Origin: an uncultured Prevotellaceae bacterium
GTDB taxonomy: Bacteria > Bacteroidota > Bacteroidia > Bacteroidales > Bacteroidaceae
Assembly (NCBI GenBank): GCA_902781315.1
Contig: CACZIT010000016.1
Span: 1-64,000, forward strand
Reading direction: 5' to 3'
Length of the DNA stretch: 64,000 bases
Below are positions 1 through 7,943 of the stretch, piece by piece. The notes under the pieces were generated by a model. The model had not been told where the DNA came from and searched no databases. It saw nothing but the letters and a program-made list of their open reading frames with translations. Each line of letters opens with the position of its first letter. Position 1 is the stretch's first letter. Made by a program: the position numbers and the translations under genes.

Positions 1-117
1 AGAGAGATTAGTCAACAGAATCAGTATAATAAACAGTAATTAACAAAACAGCAACAAATCAAGGCTCAAAAGGAGTCAACACTATACAGGGAAAGACACC
101 AAAAAAAACTTCTCATG

Positions 118-281
118 TGTTGCACCGTTGCAGCGTTGCAGTTCGTGAAGAGGGTATTCTCCTGCCAAAAATTACTTCTATATGTATATATATTATATAT
201 ATATAATATATATACATATAGGATTTAGTTTTGACTTTTTCATGGGTTGTTTTGGAACTGCAACGCTGCAACGCTGCAACA
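118..281. repeat. nested inverted repeat upstream of ileS
   Basis: Bases 118-144 and 255-281 are reverse complements at 26 of 27 positions. Each arm carries tandem GTTGCAGC / GCTGCAAC heptamer-like repeats. Between the arms lies a perfect 44-bp AT-rich palindrome (178-221). Nothing coding is apparent: the one reading frame across it consists of low-complexity Tyr/Ile codons from the TATA tract. The structure could be a non-autonomous mobile element (MITE-like), a cruciform, or a long hairpin in RNA. I do not recognise the family. Bases 1-112 and 282-390 show no gene. Confidence 0.8.
178..221. repeat. perfect 44-bp AT palindrome
   Basis: Every base from 178 to 199 pairs with its partner from 221 back to 200. 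The palindrome is bounded by C178/G221 and consists almost only of alternating T and A. It sits at the centre of the 118-281 inverted repeat, so the whole can extrude as one cruciform or fold as one hairpin. Confidence 0.9.
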
Positions 282-390
282 CTTGCATGCGTCTTCGTGA
301 TTTGTGATTTTGTGGTGTGTGTGTTTTCCGCTGGCCTCATCCTGATTATTTATTTTGTTTACAAATTTTAACGAGCTACGGACTGCCGAT

Positions 391-423
391 TTTTGGTGGT
401 TTCATAAATTATTTGTACCTTTG
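391..423 (+). promoter_or_regulatory. ileS promoter (Bacteroidota type)
   Basis: A -7 element TACCTTTG (416-423) fits the Bacteroidota consensus TAnnTTTG. A TTTTGG box (391-396) stands 19 bp upstream as the -33 element. Transcription would start near 427-430, giving a leader of about 50 nt before the ATG at 477. This is inferred from consensus only. Confidence 0.7.
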
Positions 424-476
424 CACGTCTTTAAGAACAAGTACAGAAAAATTTACAAAATAGAACGATAGAAACA

Positions 477-3400
477 ATGGCTAAGAGATTTGCCGAACAC
501 AAGGCGATGAACCTGACTGAGACCAACCAGCAGGTGCTTAAGGAGTGGGAGCAGAAGGATGTCTTCCACCGCAGTATCACAGAACGAGAGGGCTGTCCGC
601 AGTTCGTATTCTTCGAGGGTCCTCCCTCGGCCAACGGCCACCCGGGCATTCATCACGTGCTGGGACGTGCGCTGAAGGACACGTTCAACCGCTATAAGAC
701 GATGAAAGGCTTCCAGGTGCACCGCAAGGCTGGCTGGGACACCCACGGACTGCCCGTGGAGCTGGGCGTCGAGAAGTCGCTGGGCATCACCAAGGCCGAC
801 ATCGACAACCACCAGTCGCCCCGCTACATCTCTACCGAGGACTACAACCGCAAGTGCCGCGAGAACGTGATGATGTTCACCCAGGAGTGGCGCGACCTCA
901 CCGAGAAGATGGGCTACTTCGTCGACCTCGACAACCCCTACATCACCTACGACAACAAGTACATCGAGACCCTCTGGTGGCTCCTGAAGCAGCTCTACGA
1001 GAAGGACATGCTCTACAAGGGCTACACCATTCAGCCCTACAGCCCCGCCGCCGGTACCGGACTCTCCTCGCACGAGCTGAACTTGCCCGGCTGCTACCGC
1101 GACGTGAAGGACACGACGGTGACCGCACTCTTCGAGGCCGTTGATCCCCGTAAGGAATGGACTCGCTGGGGCAAGCCGTACTTCGTGGCTTGGACTACCA
1201 CGCCCTGGACGCTGCCTTCCAACACCGCACTCTGCGTAGGTCCGAAAATCGACTACGTGGCCGTTGAGACCTACAACACCTACAATGCCGAGCCCATCAC
1301 CATCATCATGGCCGAGGCTCGCGTGGGTGCCTACCTGAACCCCGAGGGACTCATCAGCGACGACGGCGAGATGCCCGAATATAAGAAAGGAGAGAAGTTC
1401 GTGCCCTATCGCATCGTAGGCCGCTACAAGGGCTCCGACCTCGTAGGCCTTCACTTCCGCCAGCTCATGCCCTGGGTGAAGCCTTCTGCTAAGCTCGACC
1501 AGAATGCCGCTGACTTCGTGAAGCGCTATGCCGAGGAACATCCCGAGAAGGTGTTCCATGGCGAGAACGGCAAGGACACGTTCGTGGAGATGGCCAGCCA
1601 GGCCTTCCGCGTCATCCCCGGCGACTACGTTACCACGGAGGATGGTACCGGCATCGTGCACATCGCGCCCACCTTCGGTGCCGACGACGCCAAGGTGGCC
1701 AAGGATGCCGAGGTGCCCAGCCTGTTCCTCATCAACAAGCGCGGCGAGACGCGCCCGATGGTCGATCTCGAAGGAAAATACTACCTCGTCGGCGAGCTCG
1801 ACGACAACTTCACGAAGGCTTGCGTAGACGTTGAGAAATACAGCCATCATGCCGGCGACTACGTGAAGAACGCCTATGCTCCCGAGTTCAACGTTGACGG
1901 CAAATACGACGAGAAGGCAGCCCAGAAGGCTGAAGACCTGAACATCGTCATCTGCATGGAGATGAAGCAGGAAGGCACAGCCCTGCGCATCGAGAAACAC
2001 GTGCACAACTACCCCCACTGCTGGCGCACCGACAAGCCCGTGCTCTACTATCCCCTCGACTCGTGGTTCATCCGCTCCACGGCCAAGAAGGAGCGCATGG
2101 TGGAACTCAACAAGACTATCGGCTGGCATCCCGAAACGACCGGCACAGGCCGCTTCGGCAACTGGCTCGAGAACCTGAACGACTGGAACCTCTCGCGCTC
2201 GCGCTTCTGGGGCACGCCGTTGCCCATCTGGCGCGACGAGGAAGGCACCGCCGAGAAGTGCATCGGCTCCGTGGAGGAACTCTATAATGAAATAGAAAAG
2301 GCTGTTGCTGCTGGTGTCATGACGAGCAATCCGCTGAAGGACAAAGGCTTTGTCGTGGGCGATATGTCGCGCGAGAACTACGACCGCATCGACCTGCACC
2401 GCCCCTATGTCGACGACATCGTCCTCGTGAGCGAGGAGGGCAAGCCCATGCACCGCGAGAGCGACCTCATCGACGTGTGGTTCGACTCAGGTGCCATGCC
2501 TTACGCACAAGTGCACTATCCGTTCGAGAACGCCGATGCCATCGACAAGAACCTGGCATTCCCCGCCGACTTCATCAACGAGGGCGTCGACCAGACACGT
2601 GGTTGGTTCTTCACCCTGCATGCCATCGCCACGATGGTGTTCGACTCGGTGGCCTTCAAGAACGTTATTTCCACTGGACTTGTGCTCGATGCCAAGGGCA
2701 ACAAGATGTCGAAGCACGTGGGCAACGTGGTGAATCCGTTCGACATGATTGAGAAATACGGTTCCGATGCCGTGCGCTTCTACATGATGACCAACTCCGA
2801 GCCGTGGGACAACCTGAAGTTCGACCCCGAGGGCATCGACGAGGTGCGCCGCAAGCTCTTCGGCACGCTCTTCAATACCTACTCGTTCTTCGCCCTCTAT
2901 GCCAACGTTGACGGTTGGGAACCCGTCGAGTATGTTGCGACCAAGTCGCAACAAGACAAGCCCGAGATTGACCGCTGGATTCTCTCGCGCGTTAACTCGC
3001 TCATCAAGGCCGTCGATCAGGAGCTGCAGGGCTTCGACCCCACACGTGCCGGACGACTCATCGACCAGTTTGTCAACGACGACCTCTCTAACTGGTACGT
3101 GCGACTCAACCGCAAACGCTTCTGGGGCAAGGAGATGAGCGACGACAAGCGCTCGGCCTATGCCACGCTCTACACCTGCCTGATGACCGTTGCCAAGCTC
3201 TTGGCTCCCTTCGCTCCGTTCTATGCCGACCAGCTCTACAAGGACCTCGGCGGCGAGTGCGATAGCGTGCATCTCGACAAGTTCCCCGCCGTCGACGAAG
3301 CTGCCATCGACCTCGACCTCGAAGCTCGCATGGAGATGGCCCAGCGCATCACCTCGATGGTGCTTGCCCTGCGCCGCAAGGTGAACATCAAGGTGCGCCA

Positions 3401-4046
3401 GCCGCTTCAGAAGATCATGGTTCCTGCTATCGATGCCGACCAGCAGAAGCACATCGAGGCCGTGCGCCAGCTCATCCTCAACGAGGTGAACGTGAAGGAA
3501 CTCTCCTTCGTCGAAGGCCAGGGCATTCTGGTGAAGAAGGTAAAGTGCAACTTCCGCACGATGGGCAAGAAGTTCGGCAAGCTCATGAAGGCCGTTGCCG
3601 CCGCCGTAGCCGAGCTTTCGCAGGAGCAGATAGCTTCACTCGAAACTACAGGCACCATCGTCCTCATGGCTGAAGGTCAGGAAGTTACGGTCGAGAAGGA
3701 TGACGTCGAAATCATCAGCGAGGACATCCCCGGCTGGCTCGTTGCCAACGAGGGCAACCTCACCGTAGCACTCGAGGTGGAACTCACCGACGAACTCCGT
3801 CAGGAGGGTATGGCCCGCGAGCTCATCAACCGCATCCAGAACCTCCGCAAGGACACCGGCCTGGAGATTACCGACCACATCTCGGTTGTCGTGGCTCCCA
3901 ACGAGCACACCGATGCTGCCATCGCCGCCTTTGCCGACTACATCTCTTCGCAGGTGCTGGCCGACAAGATTGAGGTGGCCGACAACGACGGTGCCGAAAT
4001 TGATTTCGACGACTTTAAGTTGAACATCCAAATCAAAAAGTCATAA
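477..4046 (+). CDS. ileS: isoleucine--tRNA ligase
   Basis: Class I aminoacyl-tRNA synthetase that charges tRNA-Ile in the cytoplasm. The 1189-residue product has the HIGH-type motif HPGIHHV near residue 50, a CP1 editing domain (TTTPWTLPSNTALCV, then GTGIVHIAP), the WFDSG and RGWF core blocks, and the KMSKS-type motif KMSKH near residue 745. An anticodon-binding and C-terminal region follows. It is much longer than the roughly 940-residue E. coli enzyme, as is usual in Bacteroidota. The ATG is preceded by an A-rich leader. The gene appears to head a run with the dksA-like gene and lspA. A weak imperfect hairpin (about 4061-4090) lies after the stop. Confidence 0.97.
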   Translation: MAKRFAEHKAMNLTETNQQVLKEWEQKDVFHRSITEREGCPQFVFFEGPPSANGHPGIHHVLGRALKDTFNRYKTMKGFQVHRKAGWDTHGLPVELGVEKSLGITKADIDNHQSPRYISTEDYNRKCRENVMMFTQEWRDLTEKMGYFVDLDNPYITYDNKYIETLWWLLKQLYEKDMLYKGYTIQPYSPAAGTGLSSHELNLPGCYRDVKDTTVTALFEAVDPRKEWTRWGKPYFVAWTTTPWTLPSNTALCVGPKIDYVAVETYNTYNAEPITIIMAEARVGAYLNPEGLISDDGEMPEYKKGEKFVPYRIVGRYKGSDLVGLHFRQLMPWVKPSAKLDQNAADFVKRYAEEHPEKVFHGENGKDTFVEMASQAFRVIPGDYVTTEDGTGIVHIAPTFGADDAKVAKDAEVPSLFLINKRGETRPMVDLEGKYYLVGELDDNFTKACVDVEKYSHHAGDYVKNAYAPEFNVDGKYDEKAAQKAEDLNIVICMEMKQEGTALRIEKHVHNYPHCWRTDKPVLYYPLDSWFIRSTAKKERMVELNKTIGWHPETTGTGRFGNWLENLNDWNLSRSRFWGTPLPIWRDEEGTAEKCIGSVEELYNEIEKAVAAGVMTSNPLKDKGFVVGDMSRENYDRIDLHRPYVDDIVLVSEEGKPMHRESDLIDVWFDSGAMPYAQVHYPFENADAIDKNLAFPADFINEGVDQTRGWFFTLHAIATMVFDSVAFKNVISTGLVLDAKGNKMSKHVGNVVNPFDMIEKYGSDAVRFYMMTNSEPWDNLKFDPEGIDEVRRKLFGTLFNTYSFFALYANVDGWEPVEYVATKSQQDKPEIDRWILSRVNSLIKAVDQELQGFDPTRAGRLIDQFVNDDLSNWYVRLNRKRFWGKEMSDDKRSAYATLYTCLMTVAKLLAPFAPFYADQLYKDLGGECDSVHLDKFPAVDEAAIDLDLEARMEMAQRITSMVLALRRKVNIKVRQPLQKIMVPAIDADQQKHIEAVRQLILNEVNVKELSFVEGQGILVKKVKCNFRTMGKKFGKLMKAVAAAVAELSQEQIASLETTGTIVLMAEGQEVTVEKDDVEIISEDIPGWLVANEGNLTVALEVELTDELRQEGMARELINRIQNLRKDTGLEITDHISVVVAPNEHTDAAIAAFADYISSQVLADKIEVADNDGAEIDFDDFKLNIQIKKS

Positions 4047-4124
4047 AATCGCTAATCTGGACTCGAGCTCTGCTCGCTTTCGTAGCAAAGCGGAGAAAGA
4101 AATCCGTAAATCGTAAATAACCTT

Positions 4125-4508
4125 ATGTCAGAAAAGAAACGCTATTCAGATGAGGAACTTGAAGAGTTCAAGACCATCATCAACGAGAAACTCCGTCTGG
4201 CTCGCCGCGACTACGATGCCATGATGCGTCAGATTATGAACCAGGACGGCAATGATGTCGACGATACGTCGCCCACCTATAAAGCACTCGAAGAGGGTAG
4301 CCTTACCCAGTCGAAAGAGGAACTGGTGGCAATGGCTAACCGTCAGCAGAAGTTCATCACGGGCCTTGAAGCCGCCCTCGTGCGCATTCAGAACAAGACC
4401 TACGGTATCGACCGACTCACGGGTGAGCTCATTCCCAAGGAGCGCCTCCGCGCCGTTCCTCACGCCACGCTGAGCGTAGCCTCCAAGCAGGCCCGCGACA
4501 AGAAGTAG
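4125..4508 (+). CDS. TraR/DksA family protein lacking zinc-finger cysteines
   Basis: A 127-residue protein with an acidic, helical N-terminal coiled-coil region (residues 5-95) and a C-terminal block YGIDRLTGELIPKERL-RAVPHAT that matches the DksA/TraR C4 zinc-finger region. The family usually acts on RNA polymerase through its secondary channel. The whole protein contains no cysteine, and the position usually occupied by the first zinc ligand is Asp (YGID). The fold may therefore be held without metal. It lies between ileS and lspA, a common Bacteroidota arrangement. A transcriptional regulator role is inferred from the family. Confidence 0.85.
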   Translation: MSEKKRYSDEELEEFKTIINEKLRLARRDYDAMMRQIMNQDGNDVDDTSPTYKALEEGSLTQSKEELVAMANRQQKFITGLEAALVRIQNKTYGIDRLTGELIPKERLRAVPHATLSVASKQARDKK

Positions 4509-4527
4509 GACCTCTCAAGTCCTGTAT

Positions 4528-4546
4528 GTCGCTATACCATAGCGAC
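4528..4546 (+). other. 8-bp hairpin in the lspA leader
   Basis: GTCGCTAT and ATAGCGAC are perfect reverse complements separated by ACC. A second small inverted repeat (AGGAC / GTCCT, about 4507-4523) precedes it. Together they fill the gap between the dksA-like gene and the preferred lspA start at 4562. They lack a T-tract and so do not look like a terminator. They could structure the ribosome-binding region of lspA. Confidence 0.5.
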
Positions 4547-4561
4547 CTAACAACTGAAGAA

Positions 4562-5248
4562 ATGACAAAGAAGAAAACTGCCTGCCTGGCCGTTATACTC
4601 ATTGTCGCCCTACTCCTGATCGACCAAGTCATCAAGATATGGGTGAAGACCAACATGCACCTCTATGAATCAATCTGGATTGCCGACTGGTTCCAGATAC
4701 ACTTCATCGAGAACAATGGTATGGCCTTTGGCCTCTCGTTCATCAACAAGTACGTGCTGACCAGTTTCCGCCTGATTGCCATTGTGGCCATTGCCATTTA
4801 TCTGTGGCGGCAAATCAGCCAACGCGCACGCACTATTTACGTTGTCCTCCTAAGTATGCTGCTGGCAGGAGCTACGGGCAACGTCATCGACTGCATGTTC
4901 TATGGCGAGATTTTCACAGCCTCGTCGCCCTTCTACGTGAGCTATATGGTTCCCTTCGGGCAAGGCTACTCAGGCTTCCTGACGGGCAAGGTGGTCGATA
5001 TGTTCTACTTCCCGCTCATCCAGTCTACTTGGCCCCAGTGGATGCCCATCTGGGGAGGCGAAGAGTTCATCTTCTTCAGTCCTGTCTTCAACTTCGCCGA
5101 CGCCTGCGTCAGCGTGAGCGTCGTGGCTTTGTTCCTGTTTTGCCGCAGAGAACTGGCCACGCTGATGTCGAATGACGATAAGGACGATGCCGACATCCAT
5201 TCGCAAGAGCGCCAATCACTTAACGAAATCAAGGAGGAAGACATTTGA
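4562..5248 (+). CDS. lspA: lipoprotein signal peptidase (signal peptidase II)
   Basis: Inner-membrane aspartyl protease that removes signal peptides from diacylglyceryl-modified prolipoproteins. Four hydrophobic segments are visible. The two catalytic Asp blocks are present: GATGNVIDCMFYG and FNFADACVSV. The start was placed at ATG 4562 (MTKKKTACLAV), because the in-frame ATG at 4526 lies inside a hairpin and would add 12 polar residues before the first membrane segment. The C-terminal tail is long and charged. The stop overlaps the start of the following lipoprotein gene (TTGA), so the two are translationally coupled. Confidence 0.95.
   Translation: MTKKKTACLAVILIVALLLIDQVIKIWVKTNMHLYESIWIADWFQIHFIENNGMAFGLSFINKYVLTSFRLIAIVAIAIYLWRQISQRARTIYVVLLSMLLAGATGNVIDCMFYGEIFTASSPFYVSYMVPFGQGYSGFLTGKVVDMFYFPLIQSTWPQWMPIWGGEEFIFFSPVFNFADACVSVSVVALFLFCRRELATLMSNDDKDDADIHSQERQSLNEIKEEDI
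5231..5237 (+). promoter_or_regulatory. strong Shine-Dalgarno before a TTG start
   Basis: AAGGAGG stands seven bases before TTG 5245. Bacteroidota genes rarely use such a canonical Shine-Dalgarno, and here it supports the rare TTG start of the DUF4296 lipoprotein gene. Confidence 0.7.
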
Positions 5249-6195
5249 AAAGACATGTAGCCATAGTGTCGCTTTTCGTCGTGCTCATCTCGAGCGTCCT
5301 GATGGGTTGCAAACCGCGAGTGCCGGGCAAATATATTTCGCCTGGCAAGATGGAAGACATCCTCTACGACTACCATCTGGCTTCGGCTGCATCGAACCTC
5401 GACCCCGACTACAACGACACGCTTCGCATGCAAGTCTATAAGTTGGCTGTGCTGAAAAAGTATAAGGTCAGCGAGGCCGATTTCGACTCGTCGATGGTTT
5501 ACTACACTCGCCATGCTGACCGGCTTCATCGCATCTACGAGAATCTCTCGAAGCGCATGAGCAACGAGGCCCTTGCCTTGGGTGCTTCTACCAGCGAGGT
5601 CAATCAGCACCTCTCACTCTCACAAAATGGCGATACCGCCAATGTGTGGACGGGCGACCGCTCGTTCATCCTCACCAAGCAACCTGGCTTCAATTGTTAT
5701 CCCTTCTCCGTTGTGGCCGATTCTTCCTTCCATGCCGGCGACCGCTTTGTGCTGAGTTTCAACACGAAGTTCATCTTCCAGGAAGGCATGCGCGAAGGAG
5801 TGGCCCTCATAGCCCTCTGCTTCAACAACGACAGCATAGCCTCACGTATGATCAGAGTGTCGAACGACAATAGCAACCGGCTTGAAATCTCTGACGACAA
5901 ACGCATCGGAATCAAGAAAATTACGGGCTACTTCCTCATGAATAAGTCGCAGAATTCTGAAGCGCAGACGACGCTGAAACTTATGCACGTGGGCGACATC
6001 GCACTCTTCAGAATCCATACGCAACCGCCCAAGGAGGCCGACAAGGAATCCTCCGACTCTGCTTCTGTTGGACGTCCGGCTGTAGCCGACTCTGATAGCC
6101 TTCGGAAACCTATGCCGGTAATTGATGGTCGTTCTGTCAGATCGGTGGGCGAACTTCCACGCATCAATAGACAACAGGATAGGCCCATCAGGTAA
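5245..6195 (+). CDS. DUF4296 domain lipoprotein
   Basis: A 316-residue protein with a lipoprotein signal (MKRHVAIV... ending LMGC, lipid attachment at Cys22). A DUF4296-type helical domain (about residues 30-115: PGKMEDILYDYHLA, VYKLAVLKKYKVSEADFDSS) follows, then a beta-rich region and a basic Pro-rich tail. The function of the domain is unknown. The start is TTG: the next in-frame ATG would delete most of the signal, and a strong Shine-Dalgarno precedes the TTG. The start overlaps the lspA stop, so a substrate of signal peptidase II is coupled to the peptidase gene itself. Confidence 0.85.
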   Translation: MKRHVAIVSLFVVLISSVLMGCKPRVPGKYISPGKMEDILYDYHLASAASNLDPDYNDTLRMQVYKLAVLKKYKVSEADFDSSMVYYTRHADRLHRIYENLSKRMSNEALALGASTSEVNQHLSLSQNGDTANVWTGDRSFILTKQPGFNCYPFSVVADSSFHAGDRFVLSFNTKFIFQEGMREGVALIALCFNNDSIASRMIRVSNDNSNRLEISDDKRIGIKKITGYFLMNKSQNSEAQTTLKLMHVGDIALFRIHTQPPKEADKESSDSASVGRPAVADSDSLRKPMPVIDGRSVRSVGELPRINRQQDRPIR

Positions 6196-6248
6196 AAGGA
6201 TAATTTATATTCATTGCCATGTTTCCCCCAACTTAGCAGGTTGTCCCG

Positions 6249-7928
6249 ATGAAGAAACCCTTCTTAGCACTCGCCCTCGTAATTTGGCTCACGTCATCAG
6301 TTTCGGCGTTGCCACGATATGCTTCTCCCGTCAATTACGACGTGGTGTTGGCTGGCAACTTCGGCGAGCCGCGCCCCAACCATTTCCATGGGGGTGTCGA
6401 TGTTAAGACGGGTGGCGTAGAAGGTAAACCAATCTTTTCTATTGGTGGAGGCTACATCTCTATGGTGACGGTGGGCATGTTCGGTTTTGGCAATGCTGTC
6501 TACGTTCACCATCCTGAGGGCTACACCAGCATCTATTGTCATCTGAAGAAGTTCACACCCCAGATTACAGCCCTCCTTCGCAAGCAACAATATGCCAGGC
6601 ATGCGGCCGAGGGAGAATTCCATTTCCGCCCCTATGAGCTCCCCGTGGCTGAAGGCCAGCTGATTGCCGTCAGCGGCAACACGGGCGCTTCAACCGCTCC
6701 CCATCTTCATCTCGAGATTCACGACACGAAGACGTGGCAGATGCTCGACCCGCTCGACTTCATCGGCCATCATTTGCAAGACACCCAGCCGCCTCAGGGC
6801 CATGCCCTGATGGCATATCCTCAGGAGGGCGAGGGCGTGTTTGCCGGTGGTAGCATCCAGCAGAGCATCGGCCTTTCCTCCCACGAGTTGCCCCATCATT
6901 ATTCTGCTTGGGGGAAGGTGGGCTTCGGCCTCTGGGCCAACGACTACATGGAGGCCACTTACAACCACTATGGCATTCGCCGCATGCAGTTCTTCGTCGA
7001 CGACCGCGAGGTGTTCGCCTCCGACGTGAGCGGCATTCCCGTCAATCAGAATATGCAGGTGAATGCCTGGGGCGACTACGACCACTACCTCCGCTCACAC
7101 GTTTGGTATATGAAAGCATTTGTGGAGCCTGGCGTTTCCCTGCCAATTCTTAAAACGGATGCGCTCCGTGGCATCATTGATTTCAACGAGGAGCGTCCCT
7201 ATCATCTCTGCTTTGTGCTCACCGACTATAAGGGCAACGAGAGTCGCTATGGCTTCACCGTTGAAGGCAAACCGTCTGACATCAAGAAGTCCCAACTCTT
7301 CGCTTCTTCGCGCGTGCTTCGCTACGACCGCCTGAACAACGTCCAGTTGCCAGGTCTTCTACTCATTGTCCGTCCCCACATGTTGGCCAAGAACACGCCC
7401 TACCAGCCGAAGGTCATGAAGAAAGCCAATGGCTATTCCGATGTCTATCAGCTTACGGCTAAGTCCTTCCAGTTGTTTGACTACCAGCCCATTGCCCTTC
7501 GTGTCAACCGCTCCGACGTGAAAGACCCCTCCAAACTCTATATCGTGGCCCATTGGGGAGCCGACAGATACATGGGAGGCCGCTATGAAGACGGTTGGGT
7601 GTGGGGTAGGGCACGCGAGCTCTCTGCCACCTACGAACTTGCCTACGACGACCAGCCGCCCACCATTCACTTTCAAGGTCTCAGCCACTCGCGCCAAGGG
7701 GCCGTCATCCGCCTTTCGCTCACCGATGAGAAGAGTGGGCTGTTGCGCTATGAAGGCTTCGTCGACAACGAGTTCGTTCTCTTCGAACCTGTTGCAAAGT
7801 CGTCCACCGTAGAGTGTCGCCTGAAGAATTCCTCAGTGAAACCCTTGGGCAAACCGCGCACGCTTATATTTACCGCTGAGGACAACCGCCACAACAAGCA
7901 GACTTTTAAAACGCAAATAACATATTAA
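6249..7928 (+). CDS. M23 family metallopeptidase
   Basis: A secreted zinc endopeptidase of the LytM/M23 family, expected to cut peptidoglycan cross-bridges or stems in the periplasm. It has a signal peptide (residues 1-20, cut after VSA). The zinc ligands are visible as HGGVD (His47, Asp51) and HLH (His152, His154), with the family sequence GGYISMVTVGMFGFGN between them. The remaining residues, about 190-559, are beta-rich and unassigned, so the protein is longer than a minimal M23 enzyme. It follows the DUF4296 gene by 53 bp and precedes a C69 peptidase gene by 15 bp, so the three are probably one operon. Confidence 0.9.
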   Translation: MKKPFLALALVIWLTSSVSALPRYASPVNYDVVLAGNFGEPRPNHFHGGVDVKTGGVEGKPIFSIGGGYISMVTVGMFGFGNAVYVHHPEGYTSIYCHLKKFTPQITALLRKQQYARHAAEGEFHFRPYELPVAEGQLIAVSGNTGASTAPHLHLEIHDTKTWQMLDPLDFIGHHLQDTQPPQGHALMAYPQEGEGVFAGGSIQQSIGLSSHELPHHYSAWGKVGFGLWANDYMEATYNHYGIRRMQFFVDDREVFASDVSGIPVNQNMQVNAWGDYDHYLRSHVWYMKAFVEPGVSLPILKTDALRGIIDFNEERPYHLCFVLTDYKGNESRYGFTVEGKPSDIKKSQLFASSRVLRYDRLNNVQLPGLLLIVRPHMLAKNTPYQPKVMKKANGYSDVYQLTAKSFQLFDYQPIALRVNRSDVKDPSKLYIVAHWGADRYMGGRYEDGWVWGRARELSATYELAYDDQPPTIHFQGLSHSRQGAVIRLSLTDEKSGLLRYEGFVDNEFVLFEPVAKSSTVECRLKNSSVKPLGKPRTLIFTAEDNRHNKQTFKTQITY

Positions 7929-7943
7929 AAAACCAGACAACCC

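Noticed and set aside
113-340. 75-codon minus-strand frame upstream of ileS
   Set aside because: It is a translation of the inverted repeat and AT palindrome, giving low-complexity Tyr/Ile runs.
453-2453. Long open frame (666 codons) on the minus strand opposite ileS
   Set aside because: It mirrors a highly expressed, G/C-third-position gene, whose antisense frame seldom meets stop codons. It has no family motifs, no promoter and overlaps the unmistakable IleRS frame throughout.
2487-3452. Second long minus-strand frame opposite ileS
   Set aside because: Same cause as the first: antisense shadow of a codon-biased gene. The protein shows no recognisable fold pattern.
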